Source: Roridomyces roridus (taxonomy: Eukaryota > Basidiomycota > Agaricomycetes > Agaricales > Mycenaceae). From it: a stretch of 64,000 nucleotides of DNA. A program made the position numbers and the translations under genes. A model generated the notes under the pieces. It saw only the letters and a list, made by a program, of their open reading frames with translations. It did not search any database and was not told the origin of the DNA. Below, in pieces: positions 30,255 through 40,314 of this stretch; positions within the stretch are counted from its first letter, which is position 1; each line of letters begins with the position of its first letter. The stretch is taken from contig JARKIF010000001.1 of the NCBI GenBank assembly GCA_029378245.1, positions 3,720,001 to 3,784,000 on the forward strand, in the 5' to 3' direction.

Positions 30255-30818
30255 GGTGGGTGTGGGGTCGAGGAAGCGAAGGGTACAAGTACATACCGAG
30301 CACGGTCCCAGAGCGAGCAATGCCTCGTCTTGAAGCGAACCGGCCCCTCGAAGTTTATGTCACTGCAAGACGGCTGAAATGGTGGCATTGGTGTACATAC
30401 TCTATATTATAATCCGAGGTCCATAGCGATGTAAAAGTATACAAGGGTTGTTGTGTTGTTGTGTTCCAAAAGTCCCAAGTGTGGTAGGATGTATTGTACA
30501 GTTTACTGGATCGGACGACCGAATGATCTTGGTGCAAAGGAGGGTAGTAGTAGTGCGGGAGAAGGAGCGGGGATGTGGAGTGCAGAGATCGGATCTTGTG
30601 TTGCCTGCGAGACAGCGGACGAGTTCTGCGAATCCTTCAAGGCGCGTTGCTTCCGGGCCTCAGCCGCTGCAGAGCATTTGAGTCTAAGGAAATATTCCGA
30701 AGGATATTACACGCACTGCTGAGTTCCCAATCTTTGGGCGCCCGTTTGGTATGCATGCCAATCAGATTCAAACGAAGCTTTGCATCGTCAGCTTGAGAAA
30801 CGATGCACACCACTGGTC
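30255..30818. other. Intergenic
   Basis: Between two minus-strand genes. One 89-codon plus-strand ORF (30453-30722) has no supporting feature. Nothing else seen. Confidence 0.4.
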
Positions 30819-31709
30819 TTACATCCTTGGAGTATCCATTGGTTTCTTGTTCTTGCCTGATCCGCTGTACTTTGGTACGTCTCGCCACAAGGTTTCGCAG
30901 CTAAAGGTCGTTCGGCTGCCATACTGTGATATGATGGAACGACCCACTGCTTTAGTTGAGGGCCCTTTCTCCTCGATCGTGATGTCTGCGAGAATCGTGT
31001 CAGGTTGACACGGAGGAAAAGAGCAAAACGCACTTGAGAGCCCGTGCTGCTGGATGCGTCGATTCTCTACAAAAAAAAAGTCAATAGGCACAGTAAGTAT
31101 CTTCACTGCGTACATACGGTTCTTGGGAGCCTTGATTTTCCTCCAAGAGTGAAGCAGAGAGTCGGGGTCGCGTTGGGCGCACAGCGCGTTTTCGGCAGCC
31201 TCGGCGAGGACATTGAAGATGCAGCCGAACCAGAAGGGGACCTCGTCGTTGTTGCTCTTCGAGGTAGATTGGGAATCGAGGGCAAGGCAGATTCTGAACG
31301 CGTCACCCGCTTCCGAGTCTTTCCAACCTGCTGTCTCTCTTTTACTGCTAAGGGCAAAGATGCGGGCACAGGTGACGGGCGACATGAGCACGTCGATGAT
31401 AATCTGGTCTCGGGTGAGGGAAGGTCGCGCCAAACGCGAGGTACTCGCCTGACGATCCTCGGCCGCTGTGCGCAGCCTGGGCACTACTCTATCGACGCAG
31501 ATAGTGGTGAAGTTTCGGAAGATATCGTCGCCAACTTGAATTAAACTGCCGCGTTTCGCGTCTGGTATGCTCTGACCGCCGGTTCTCGGGAGTCCATCGA
31601 GGCGATATCTGAAGATTCGGATGCCCATCTTTTTCACGACCGCCTCTTGAATTGACTGGGCCCTGGGGTGGGCTGCGGCGGGGCACGAGGCTGGGTCGGT
31701 GTCGGACAT
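30819..31709 (-). CDS. Hypothetical protein, three exons
   Basis: Not recognised. The ATG at 31709 (MSDTDPASCPAAAH) lies about 240 bp from the divergent gene at 31950. Two introns are clear: 31117-31067 (51 nt, GTATGT to TTTTGTAG with a T-run) and 31033-30986 (48 nt, GTGCGT to CTCGCAG). Both are divisible by three, so a naive ORF reads straight through them. Spliced length is 263 aa. The protein is hydrophilic, with a conserved-looking core GIRIFRYRLDGLPRTGG and IFRNFTTICVDRVVPRLR; no signal peptide or membrane span. The 3' end is uncertain: another donor-like GTAAGA overlaps the stop. Confidence 0.55.
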   Translation of the reverse strand: MSDTDPASCPAAAHPRAQSIQEAVVKKMGIRIFRYRLDGLPRTGGQSIPDAKRGSLIQVGDDIFRNFTTICVDRVVPRLRTAAEDRQASTSRLARPSLTRDQIIIDVLMSPVTCARIFALSSKRETAGWKDSEAGDAFRICLALDSQSTSKSNNDEVPFWFGCIFNVLAEAAENALCAQRDPDSLLHSWRKIKAPKNRMYAVKILTVPIDFFFVENRRIQQHGLSSAFCSFPPCQPDTILADITIEEKGPSTKAVGRSIISQYGSRTTFSCETLWRDVPKYSGSGKNKKPMDTPRM

Positions 31710-31846
31710 TGATGATGGAAGAGGAAGGCAGCACTCGGCTAAAACAAGCTCGACTTCTTGCCACCATGTCCTCGTTGACCACCGTGCTCTCCACGACTCA
31801 ATCTCCTCGACTCGTTGAGGCCCCATGTCTTGGAATCATCTGAATC

Positions 31847-31902
31847 CGGGGCCAAGTCTCACCTCTTCCGCGGGGTCAAGTCTCACCTCTGCAGGTATAA
31901 AT
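31847..31902 (+). promoter_or_regulatory. Duplicated upstream motif and TATA box of the 31950 gene
   Basis: AAGTCTCACCTCT occurs twice (about 31853 and 31878), each after GGCC or GGGTC. TATAAAT lies at 31896-31902, 48 bp upstream of the ATG at 31950. The tandem motif may be a repeated activator site. Confidence 0.5.
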
Positions 31903-31949
31903 GCACACCATGCCTGCGTCTCAGACCCCAACCCTTATCCTCTCTACCC

Positions 31950-33512
31950 ATGTCTTTCCTGCGCCCCTCAAACTCTCGTATCCCCATCTTTCGCCCTTTC
32001 ACGCCCCCGGCCACTCCGCTCGTCATCTCCAAACCTCTGACACCGGACAGCTCTCCCCGGAGTTCGCAGTCAGAGGACGACTCGTCGACAGACGAGGAGC
32101 GTCGGGCTGAGGCTATCAGGGTCCGCCTGACATGCTCTACCCCAACCTTTAACCAGTCTACGAAATTCTTGCACCTCGTCAGTACCGGTGGCAAAGATCC
32201 CCTTCTCCCCGGAATCCAGCGTGGGCAGGGTATCGGTGGCCTCAAACGGTACACAGACTACAAGGAGACGCTGACGGATGGGGTCGTGCCATCTCCCTCG
32301 TCGCCAACCCTCACCCGGAAACCTTCTCGATTGCGAATGACTCTCCGTCGTGCCAAAACCATGGCCAGTCTACGGACTTTAGACAGGAGGTCAGACACGG
32401 ACACCTCGCGCTGCTCCAGCCCTGGTGCGACCGTTCCATTCGACAAGCCGCCCCCGCTCCCCTCGTTCTTCTCCCCATGTACTTCGCCTACGAAGGAATA
32501 TTTGCCCGACTACGACTACGAGTCCGAGTTCGTGGCCCCCCAAATAAGATCTACGCGATCGCTCCAGTCTTTCAAGATTCGACGTAAGCCCGTCTCTACA
32601 TACTATCCCTCTCCTCCCACTTCCGACTCGTCATCCGACGACAGCTCGGCCTCGGAGGATAACGTGGAGCTCGAGCAGTCCGGTGCGATCCAAAACGTTG
32701 GGCCCGACGTTTTTATCGCCTACAACGACGACGATTCCTTTGCTCTCACCACCGCATTCACACACGTCATCCGACTGGTCCATGCAGATGCGGTCGGCCT
32801 TTGCCTGCCCAGCTCGTCCACCACTTTTGATCACAGCACGGGCGTCCACACTCTCCTGCTGCCCATTCCATCACCAGTCGCTCCAGTGGAGGATGACATT
32901 TCAGTCGCGGCTTTTCAGCCCATTGGCGAGTCCCACGGCGACATAGCTTTCCCTTGCAGCGAGACCGCCAGTGTGAACGAGGACGGCTCCGAGACCTCCA
33001 TCTACACGGAAGCCGATGGTGCCAATGAGGACCCATCTCCTGCTGCCCTCGACGACCTCCTCACCGCCTCGGAGAACATCACAAGTCTCCGCGAGCTAGG
33101 CGACGTCCTCGCAGACGCGCTTACTCCCTCCGCAGCACCCAGCGCCTGCACCTCCATCCCTCCTCTCGGCTCTACGTCCCGCCACATTGAAGCTGTGCTG
33201 AGCTTCCTGCGCCCGCATCCCTTCGCGTCGGGGACACGCCGCCGGGTGCTTGTCATGACGCCCCGGGAGCCACAGCTCGCACGTGAGGGATTGGGGCTGA
33301 TGGGGTGTTACCTCGCGCGGACTCGAATGGATGAGAGCAAGAAGATGGACGTGGATGATTGGGGCTTTGGGAGCAAGGTCGGGGTCGTGCTTCGCAAGTT
33401 TGAGACGGATCTGGGGACGGTGTCGCGTTCGTGGAGGGGCCTGCTTGGCGCTCAGGGCGTCGTTGCGGCGTACCTCGAGGAGCTGTTGGATGGGCTGCAG
33501 GAGGATATGTGA
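31950..33512 (+). CDS. Large Ser-rich protein with a possible degenerate dual-specificity phosphatase domain
   Basis: Single-exon gene of 520 codons, ATG chosen at 31950 just after the TATA box. The first ~250 residues are Ser/Pro-rich and disordered, with many basic-Ser and SPP-type phosphorylation-like sites. The C-terminal ~270 residues are ordered. They start with GPDVFIAYNDDDSFALT, then FTHVIRL and HTLLLPIP. Much later comes RRRVLVMTPREPQLAREG-LGLMGCYLA, in the place where a dual-specificity phosphatase has VLVHCxxGxSRS. The catalytic Cys and Arg are absent, so if the resemblance is real it is a pseudophosphatase. This fold idea is inference from pattern only. No signal peptide. Confidence 0.6.
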   Translation: MSFLRPSNSRIPIFRPFTPPATPLVISKPLTPDSSPRSSQSEDDSSTDEERRAEAIRVRLTCSTPTFNQSTKFLHLVSTGGKDPLLPGIQRGQGIGGLKRYTDYKETLTDGVVPSPSSPTLTRKPSRLRMTLRRAKTMASLRTLDRRSDTDTSRCSSPGATVPFDKPPPLPSFFSPCTSPTKEYLPDYDYESEFVAPQIRSTRSLQSFKIRRKPVSTYYPSPPTSDSSSDDSSASEDNVELEQSGAIQNVGPDVFIAYNDDDSFALTTAFTHVIRLVHADAVGLCLPSSSTTFDHSTGVHTLLLPIPSPVAPVEDDISVAAFQPIGESHGDIAFPCSETASVNEDGSETSIYTEADGANEDPSPAALDDLLTASENITSLRELGDVLADALTPSAAPSACTSIPPLGSTSRHIEAVLSFLRPHPFASGTRRRVLVMTPREPQLAREGLGLMGCYLARTRMDESKKMDVDDWGFGSKVGVVLRKFETDLGTVSRSWRGLLGAQGVVAAYLEELLDGLQEDM

Positions 33513-33590
33513 ATTGAGTTTTCCGGATTTGTTGCTCTGTCTTTTCTGCTATCCTGGATAAGAATTACGTCTGCGTTATATCTACTAGTA

Positions 33591-35747
33591 CTACACGTCC
33601 AAATCATACTCCTTATAAGACATGCCCTCCCGATCCTCGCTCATAACCCGTGCATACTCTAAAATCAATCTAAAGCCACCGATTAGCTGCGCAGCGCAAA
33701 TTGAATGAATATTCGCACACACCGAAACCAATAAGAAACCATATCCTCTTTCCTCCAAATCTTCTTACTCCAATTTCTCCCAGCACTCGCAATTTCACGC
33801 GCGAGGTCGTCATGTGCGCCGGCCGCGTTTAAGCCCAGACCGCGGAAAAACAAGAGGGTGTCATGGAGGTCTGATAGGTCGAGCTGAAGAAAACGAAGTA
33901 AGAGGACGAGGCCACGATCAAGCAACGCCATTCGACTCGCCTGTACTGGAACATAGTGAATCCAAGGTGCAATGCGATCGCCGTACCTGACAATAATTCA
34001 GTCGGATTCACAGAACAAACGAAAGCGCAAACCATTCAGGATAAAGCGTGGCTTTGAATACAAGAGCATTCGATACAAGCAGGCGCTTGAATCTACCGGA
34101 CCAGCCATTCCCGTCGACCTTGCGAGGCATAAGATACTCGTTCACCGAACAAAAAGAAGACACTCACGTCGATAACATACTTGTACCTGCCAGCCTGGTG
34201 CAGGCTCTGGAGTCGAGCGACCGCGACCTCTGACATGAGCCTACAAAACTCATCCTTGCACGCCCCAGAAGCACCACCGGTACCAGCAAAGGCGATATCC
34301 ATAATCTGCGGATTCAAACGAGCCTTGTGCACCTCAATCGGGTTGCCGACGCGCTCCGCCTTGGTGTTTACCGGCGGGAGAACGGAAACAGAGTCCAACA
34401 GATCGTTGGCAAATTGAACGAGTCGAATCCGGTGCGACCTGCGAAACCTCATGACAGCGCTGGCCTCTTCGGCGCCTGGCTGCGAGATACCCGTGACACT
34501 CCCGCGCCAAACGAGCCTTTCGTCAATCTTGTCATCCCACTCGGGGTTATCGGCTTTCGGTATGTCTTCCACCCAGAGATATTTCACGGGAATGCGGATG
34601 TTGTGATGGAACGTCGTCGAGGAATAAGTGAATTCGGGAACCATGTCGCGTTCGGGATTGGGGCCGTTGCCTGGCCAGATGAAGAGTCCGTGCTGCCAGA
34701 AATGTCGAGGGTGGAGACAGGGATTCATAGCCAGTTTGTGGTCATAGATGAAAGTGTGTCCGGTGGTGGCTTTGGGTGGCGGATGGCCCTCCAAGTCGCG
34801 CAAGGCATTACGTGCGGGAGAGTCTGGTGCACAGGGCGAGAGCCAGCCGGTGGTATTTCCTTTCGGAAAGTCTTTCCTGTGAATAACTGGGAAAATATGA
34901 GTCAAAGTACAAGTCGTCGTGACAATAATATCATCACCTCTTTTCTCAGCGGCGGCCTGACGGGTAGCCTGCTCCACAAAGTAGTCGGATACCTTTCACA
35001 ATAAGACGACATTCCAGACACGGATACTCGACCCACTCTATTCGGAGAATCCTGCGGAGACACAACTGCTCGGAATGGCGGAAGTAGATCTTCAATGTCG
35101 GCCAACAGGGCAATAATGCTCTTCGCGCCTTTTAAAAAGTGTCCAGCATACTGAGGCGTTAAAGACGTATTGAGGACGCTCAATTTTCCCTTCCAGTCGA
35201 CCCTGCCGATGGTGTAGGATTCGACTTTGGCTTCAAGGTCTTGACGTATAGCTGACAGACTTTTGGGCTCGATGCCCCAGAATGGCTCGAGGTCGTGATA
35301 AATCTGGTCGTATTCGTCGGGAAGCAGGACATCATGCTCGCGAGCCCAGTTCCACCTTCAAGAATTCAGCCAACTGGAACGCGAAAGAAAAACCAAGTGA
35401 ACGCACCAGACATCGAATCCCTTCGGCGGGTCCCTCTTATACCTCCGTCTATACTCTATTACAGCTTCAGGAAGAGTCGTGCTGGCACGTTCAAGCTTGT
35501 CTTTCCACGCCGCTTTCGCTCGGTCGATGAGGTCAAAGATGGGATGGCTTCCTTCTGGGTTGTGCTCCACCAATCCGTCGGCTCTGTACGTGTGTTCCGC
35601 GAATTGCACTGCGTCTGGGTCGATGAACGAACTTCGGACCGCTGGCGGTTGCTCGATGTCGTAGACCTTGAGAGCCTGAATTGAGAGAAATAGGACGAAT
35701 ATGGCGGTCAAGGCAAAGGCGAGAATCCATTGTATTGTGGTCTTCAT
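33591..35747 (-). CDS. CAP10-domain glycosyltransferase (GT90-like), copy A
   Basis: Type II membrane glycosyltransferase, likely Golgi. CAP10 relatives add xylose or glucose to glycans or proteins. Eight exons (35747-35407, 35355-35037, 34992-34938, 34886-34168, 34118-34033, 33986-33941, 33883-33723, 33669-33591) give 601 aa. One transmembrane helix sits at residues ~7-25 (WILAFALTAIFVLFLSIQAL). The catalytic CAP10 part carries DERLVWRGSVTG, HRIRLVQFAND, MDIAFAGTG, KYVIDVDGNGWSGRFKRLL, ATLYPEW and IHYVPVQLDLSDL. The C-terminus is EYARVMSEDREGMSYKEYDL. Intron 6 has a GC donor (GCGAGT) where copy B has GTGAGA. It lies in tandem, same strand, 81 bp downstream of copy B. All exon junctions are conserved between the two. 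Confidence 0.92.
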
Positions 35748-35828
35748 TTGTCGGCGTGGTGGGCAAGACGAAGGAGCAAGATCAAATTTGATGCGCCTCG
35801 CAATTATACAGCTAGCGAGATGCAACGA

Positions 35829-38008
35829 TTACACCAGCTCCAATCCATCTCCCTTGTACGACATACCCTCCCTATCCTCACTCATGACCCGCGCATACTC
35901 TATAATCAATCTAAAGCCCGAACATCTGAGCACAGCCTAGCAAAGCAATCAAGGAAAAAAACACCCACCGAAACCAATACGAAAGCACATCCTCCTTCCT
36001 CCAAGCCTTCTTACTCCAAGCTCTCCCCGCACGCGCAATCTCACGAGCCAGCTCGTCATGCGCGCCAACAGCGTTCAGACCGATACCGCGAAAGAACAAG
36101 AGCGTGTCGTGCAGGTCTGATAGGTCGAGCTAACGCAAGGACATTAATGAAAGAGTCTGACTGCACCATCCCTCTCACCTGTACTGGAACGTAATGGATC
36201 CAGGGTACAATTCGACCGCTGTACCTGCGGATAATTCAGTCGAATTCACAACAAAATGGGACTACGCACCATTCAGGATAAAGTGTAGTCTTGAATACGA
36301 GAGAATTAGACACAAGCAGACGCTTGAACCTGCCAGACCAGCCATTTCCGTCGATCTTGAAAGAAAGAAAAATCAATTTCTGTTCGAGAACCCCAACTTG
36401 AAGGTACTCACATCGACGACATACTTGTAATTCCCCGCTTCGCGTGTAGTCTGGCGTCTTGTGAACGCGAGCCCACCCATGAGCATACACATCTCGCTCT
36501 TGCAACTCGAGTCAACTGTCCCAGCAAACGCAATATCCATGATCCCAGGAGTCAGCCTAGCCTTCCGCACGTCCATCGGATACCCAACGCGGTCGGCTCT
36601 TGTGTTCACCGGCGGGAGAATCGAAACAAATCCCTCCACATCGTTGGCAAATTGTACAAGCCGGACGCGGTGCGCTTTGCGGAACTTGATGCTTGGGGAG
36701 GCGGAAAGCACCAGCCCCGTACCAGTGGTACTCCCGCGCCAAACGAGCCGCTCGTCGATCTTCTCGTGCCACTCGGGGTCGTTCGTTCTCGGCATAATGT
36801 CTTCCACCCAGAGATACATGTTGGGGATACGGATATTGTGGTGGACTGGCGAAGAGGAATACGAAAACATAGGCACCATCTCGTGCTGCGGCTCCGGGCC
36901 TTGTCCCTTCCAAATGAACTGTGAGTGTTGCCAGAAATGCCGCGGGTGGAGACAGGGATCCATAGCCAGTTTGTGATCGTAGATAAAAGTCGGTCCCGCG
37001 GTCGTTTTGGGTGGGAGATCGCCTTCGACGTCGATAGAACCATTACGAGCCGGCGAGTTGGGGCCACAGGCAGACAGCCAGCCGGTCGAATTTCCTCTCG
37101 GTAAGTCTTTACTTTTGATAACTGTAACGTAATCAGACAGAGTCCAAAACACGGCAACATCCTGACCTCGTTTCTCCGCGGCGGCTTGACGAGCGGCGCG
37201 TTCCACATAGTAGTCAGAGAGCTAGTACGGTGATAAACGTTGTCCACGAAGGAAGAGGAGCCTGTACTGACTTTATTCGCATGGTCATACCCCGACACAA
37301 CTGCTCGAAATGGTGGAAGGAGATCTTCGATGTCGGCCAATAAGGCGATGATAGTTTTCGCGGCCTTCAGAAAGTGACCAGCCGAGCTGGGACTCAAAGA
37401 TGTATTGAAAATGCCGAGTTTCCCGTCGTCGACTTTGCCGAGGGTGTACGATGGGCCGGTTCCTTCGAGCTTTTCGCGAGTGGCCAGCAGACTCTTCGGT
37501 TCTATGCCCCAGAATGGCTCGAGATCGTGATAAATTTGGTCGTATTCGTCGGGAAGTTGGACGTCGTGCTGGCGAGCCCAGTTCCACCTTGAAATACAGT
37601 GAGTTGGCCTGGGCGGGGTGTAAAAAAAACTATCTGGACGCACCAGACATCGAATCCCTTCGGCGGGTCTCGCTTGTACCTCCTTTTATACTCCGTCACG
37701 GCTTCAGGGAGAGTCGTACTGGCTCGTTCAAGCTTCTCTTTCCACGCGGCTTGTGCTCGGTCAATGAGGTCGAAGATGGAGTGACTTCCGTCGGGGTTGT
37801 TCTCCACCAGTCCGTCGGCTCTGTATGTGTGCTCCGCGAATTGTACTGGATCTGGATCGATGAACGCGTTTAGTCCTGGCAAGACCGCCGGGGGCTCGAT
37901 GGGCAGCTCGATGTCGTAGGCCTTGATGGCGTGGATGGAAAGAACGACGACGAGCATGGCGGTGACGGCCAAGACGACGAGCACTCGGGAAGGAATCGCG
38001 GTTTTCAT
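35829..38008 (-). CDS. CAP10-domain glycosyltransferase (GT90-like), copy B
   Basis: Paralogue of copy A with the same eight-exon structure: 38008-37644, 37587-37272, 37221-37167, 37121-36412, 36355-36270, 36224-36179, 36129-35969 and 35910-35829; 606 aa. An N-terminal anchor (residues ~8-27, LVVLAVTAMLVVVLSIHA) follows MKTAIPSR. Luminal stem: FIDPDPVQFAEHTYRADGL. CAP10 landmarks: DERLVWRGSTTG, HRVRLVQFAND, MDIAFAGT, YVVDIDGNGWSGRFKRLL, TTLYPEW and IHYVPVQLDLSDL. All introns are GT-AG (44-58 nt). The gene ends with a different tail (GDGLELV). Acceptor and sugar donor cannot be inferred. No frameshift or missing block relative to copy A, so both may be active. Confidence 0.92.
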
Positions 38009-38756
38009 TTGTCGGTCTTTAGACCCCGTCCCGATTTGGTGCTTGTGAAGGAGGAAGAAGAGATCAACGCCACTCACGTGCCACACCCTCGTCTGCCATG
38101 ACGTCGAGCCGCTTCGGTCAACTAACTTCAACCACCCGATATCCTTGCGTACCAGACTCTAAACGGTAGTCGCAAACTGCGCCCTGGCCTGCCCTCCAAT
38201 TAATATTGCGAGTTTCGCAAGAGTTTCGAGGTTATGCCAAGGTTATGCCCTTGTCTTCTGGGATCCTCTCGCCGCGACAACTTCAACACTCTTTCTCACT
38301 CGTCTTTCCGCCGGCAACAAGATGGACTCACACGGCTTGTCTCCGGCTTCCATTGATCTATCTGTGCCTTTCTCAGATCTTTCACGATTGTCCGAATCCC
38401 TCTTCGTAGGATTGTTTGCTGTTCCGAACTTGGTATACTAATAGCGTCACAACTGGGAAGAGTACGGTCCTGCCCCGTATTCCTGCATTTCGCCGAGTGA
38501 GAGCGGCATCAAGGGATGCGCGTCTTCGTTCATCACGTTGGGGAGCAGCATCAGTACTCAATCGTGGTGGTTTCAGCTAAAAAGATAGGGCCGCAGTACG
38601 GAGCGCTCACTTCAATACATTTGTGCAGTCATGGCACGAATCTTAGCGCTCGTGTACACAAATTAGTCCGCTAGATTGCCGCGAGACATCGCTTCGAACT
38701 CTGCCCCGCTGTACCCACCCTCAGCGGTCCACCGCCCCATCCTCGACCTCTTCCCC
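38009..38756. other. Divergent intergenic region, CAP10-B / single-pass protein copy 2
   Basis: No ORF with support. Short stretches (TTGTTTGCTG-CCGAAC near 38411 and GTTCATCACGT-GGGGAG near 38530) resemble the 5' flank of copy 1 (3231 and 3375), so part of the promoter seems to have been duplicated along with the gene. Confidence 0.5.
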
Positions 38757-40008
38757 ATGAGAGTTATCTCGTCGGTGCTTCTTCTCTTCTTACTCGCCTC
38801 GACCAACGCTCAGACCTTCACGAATCGGACAATCGACGACACGAATGGAGACAGCGTGACGGGTGTCGTGCCTACATACACTCCGAGCTCTGTATGGGCA
38901 GGCCCGTCTTGCCAAGGATGTGCCATCCTTCCGGATACCTCCAAGGTGTTCGACGGGACGTACCACGCGGCGACGTACCACGCCGACTTGGGGTCTTTTG
39001 CCATCTCGATGGACTTTACCGGCGTCGCCATCTACGTCTACTTCATCCTCGCAAACGACGAAGGGCAGGGCGTCACGACGACCACGGCCGCGAATTTTAG
39101 CATCGACGGAACAGTCCAAGGAGATTTCACTCACGTTCCCTCCGCAACTACGGATGTAGAGTTCAACGCTCTTGCTTTCTCGCACACGGGTTTGAGCAAT
39201 GAGACGCACTCTCTCTTGATCACTACCGAGGGAGCAGGTGACCTGTACATTAACTTTGACTATGCGATCTATACGTGCGTCTTCAAATGTTCTCCGCCAG
39301 GTTCTTCGAAAATGACCATGTTGTAGATTTGAAGAGGCCGCGGTGATTTCATCCTCCAGCGCGCCTTCCTCCTCCTCTAGCAGCACAATCCCAACTTCAT
39401 CCAGCACGAATTCTCCCCATTCGTCGAATCACACAGGTGCCATCGCCGGTGGGGTCGTCGGCGGGGTAGTTGTGCTTGTGGCATTAGGTGCCGCCGCCTT
39501 CTTTTTCTGCAGACGGCGCCGCTCTGCGGATCCTAGCCTCAAGTTGAAACCAGATATATTCGATCCAGACTCTTCCCCCATGACAGAACAACTCGCACCC
39601 TCAACCGTGGCCACGTTCTACGGTTCTGATGCCGGCGCCCAGAGCGTCTTGCGATCCTCAGGCTACGTCGTGGAGCCGCACAGAGACTCCTCCTTCCGAG
39701 ACGTCGACACTCAATCTTCTTCCAGACAAACAACAACAGCAGTAGCACTACCACTGGCTGGGGCCGCGCAAACAAAGTCGGAGCTAAGGCTCGCGCGGCA
39801 GATGGAGCTTACTCGGCAGATGGAGGAGATTCGTCACGAGTTGGAGGATATTGTCAGCGAAACGGGGCATCCGACTCGCGAGTCCGGAACGCAGGATCGG
39901 ATACGGGTTATGGAGGAGCAGATTAGGGCGCTTCAGCGGCAGCAAGCGACGCCGTGGGCGCAGGGGTTGACGGATGAGCTGCCGCCGGGGTATACTCCGA
40001 ACGTGTAA
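38757..40008 (+). CDS. Secreted single-pass membrane protein, copy 2 (intact), C-terminal PPxY
   Basis: Two exons (38757-39274 and 39327-40008; 52-nt intron) give 399 aa. Signal peptide MRVISSVLLLFLLASTNA;  ectodomain of ~150 residues starting QTFTNRTIDDTNGDSV with several N-glycosylation sites (NRT, NFS, NET) and a CQGC pair. Then come a Ser/Thr stalk and a transmembrane helix (GGVVGGVVVLVALGAAAFFF) followed by CRRRR as a stop-transfer signal. The cytoplasmic part has a coiled-coil-like helix (RQMELTRQMEEIRHELEDI) and ends LPPGYTPNV. The layout resembles fungal cell-wall sensors in general shape (ectodomain, Ser-rich stalk, one helix, tail). Function is not known. Copy 1 at 3644 ends with PPGYYLKA. 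Confidence 0.82.
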
Positions 40009-40314
40009 ACGGATTGGGTACTAGATTTTGTCCGATTGATGGCGCAGATAAGTACGCGCTGTTTGCGCGTTGTTGTCCCGCATTTGATCCGACTCTTTGG
40101 GCGGATCATGATGCGGCTCTTGGCTTCCCCAATCAAGTTCCTGGGATGTCTTTGATTCCCGCCATACCCTACTGGCTGTCTCGGTCTCGGGACATGGATC
40201 TCATATCATCTCTGGCATGTGTAAAACGGGCTGCCATCCGCTTCTCTGATTCCAACGAAGGATTCCCATGTCAGAAGACCGCAGACTTTTCTATCGCCCA
40301 CACCACCACCCAAG

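Noticed and set aside
38790..39407. 205-codon minus-strand ORF
   Set aside because: Exactly antisense to the intact single-pass membrane protein exon; charged, low-information composition of a shadow ORF.
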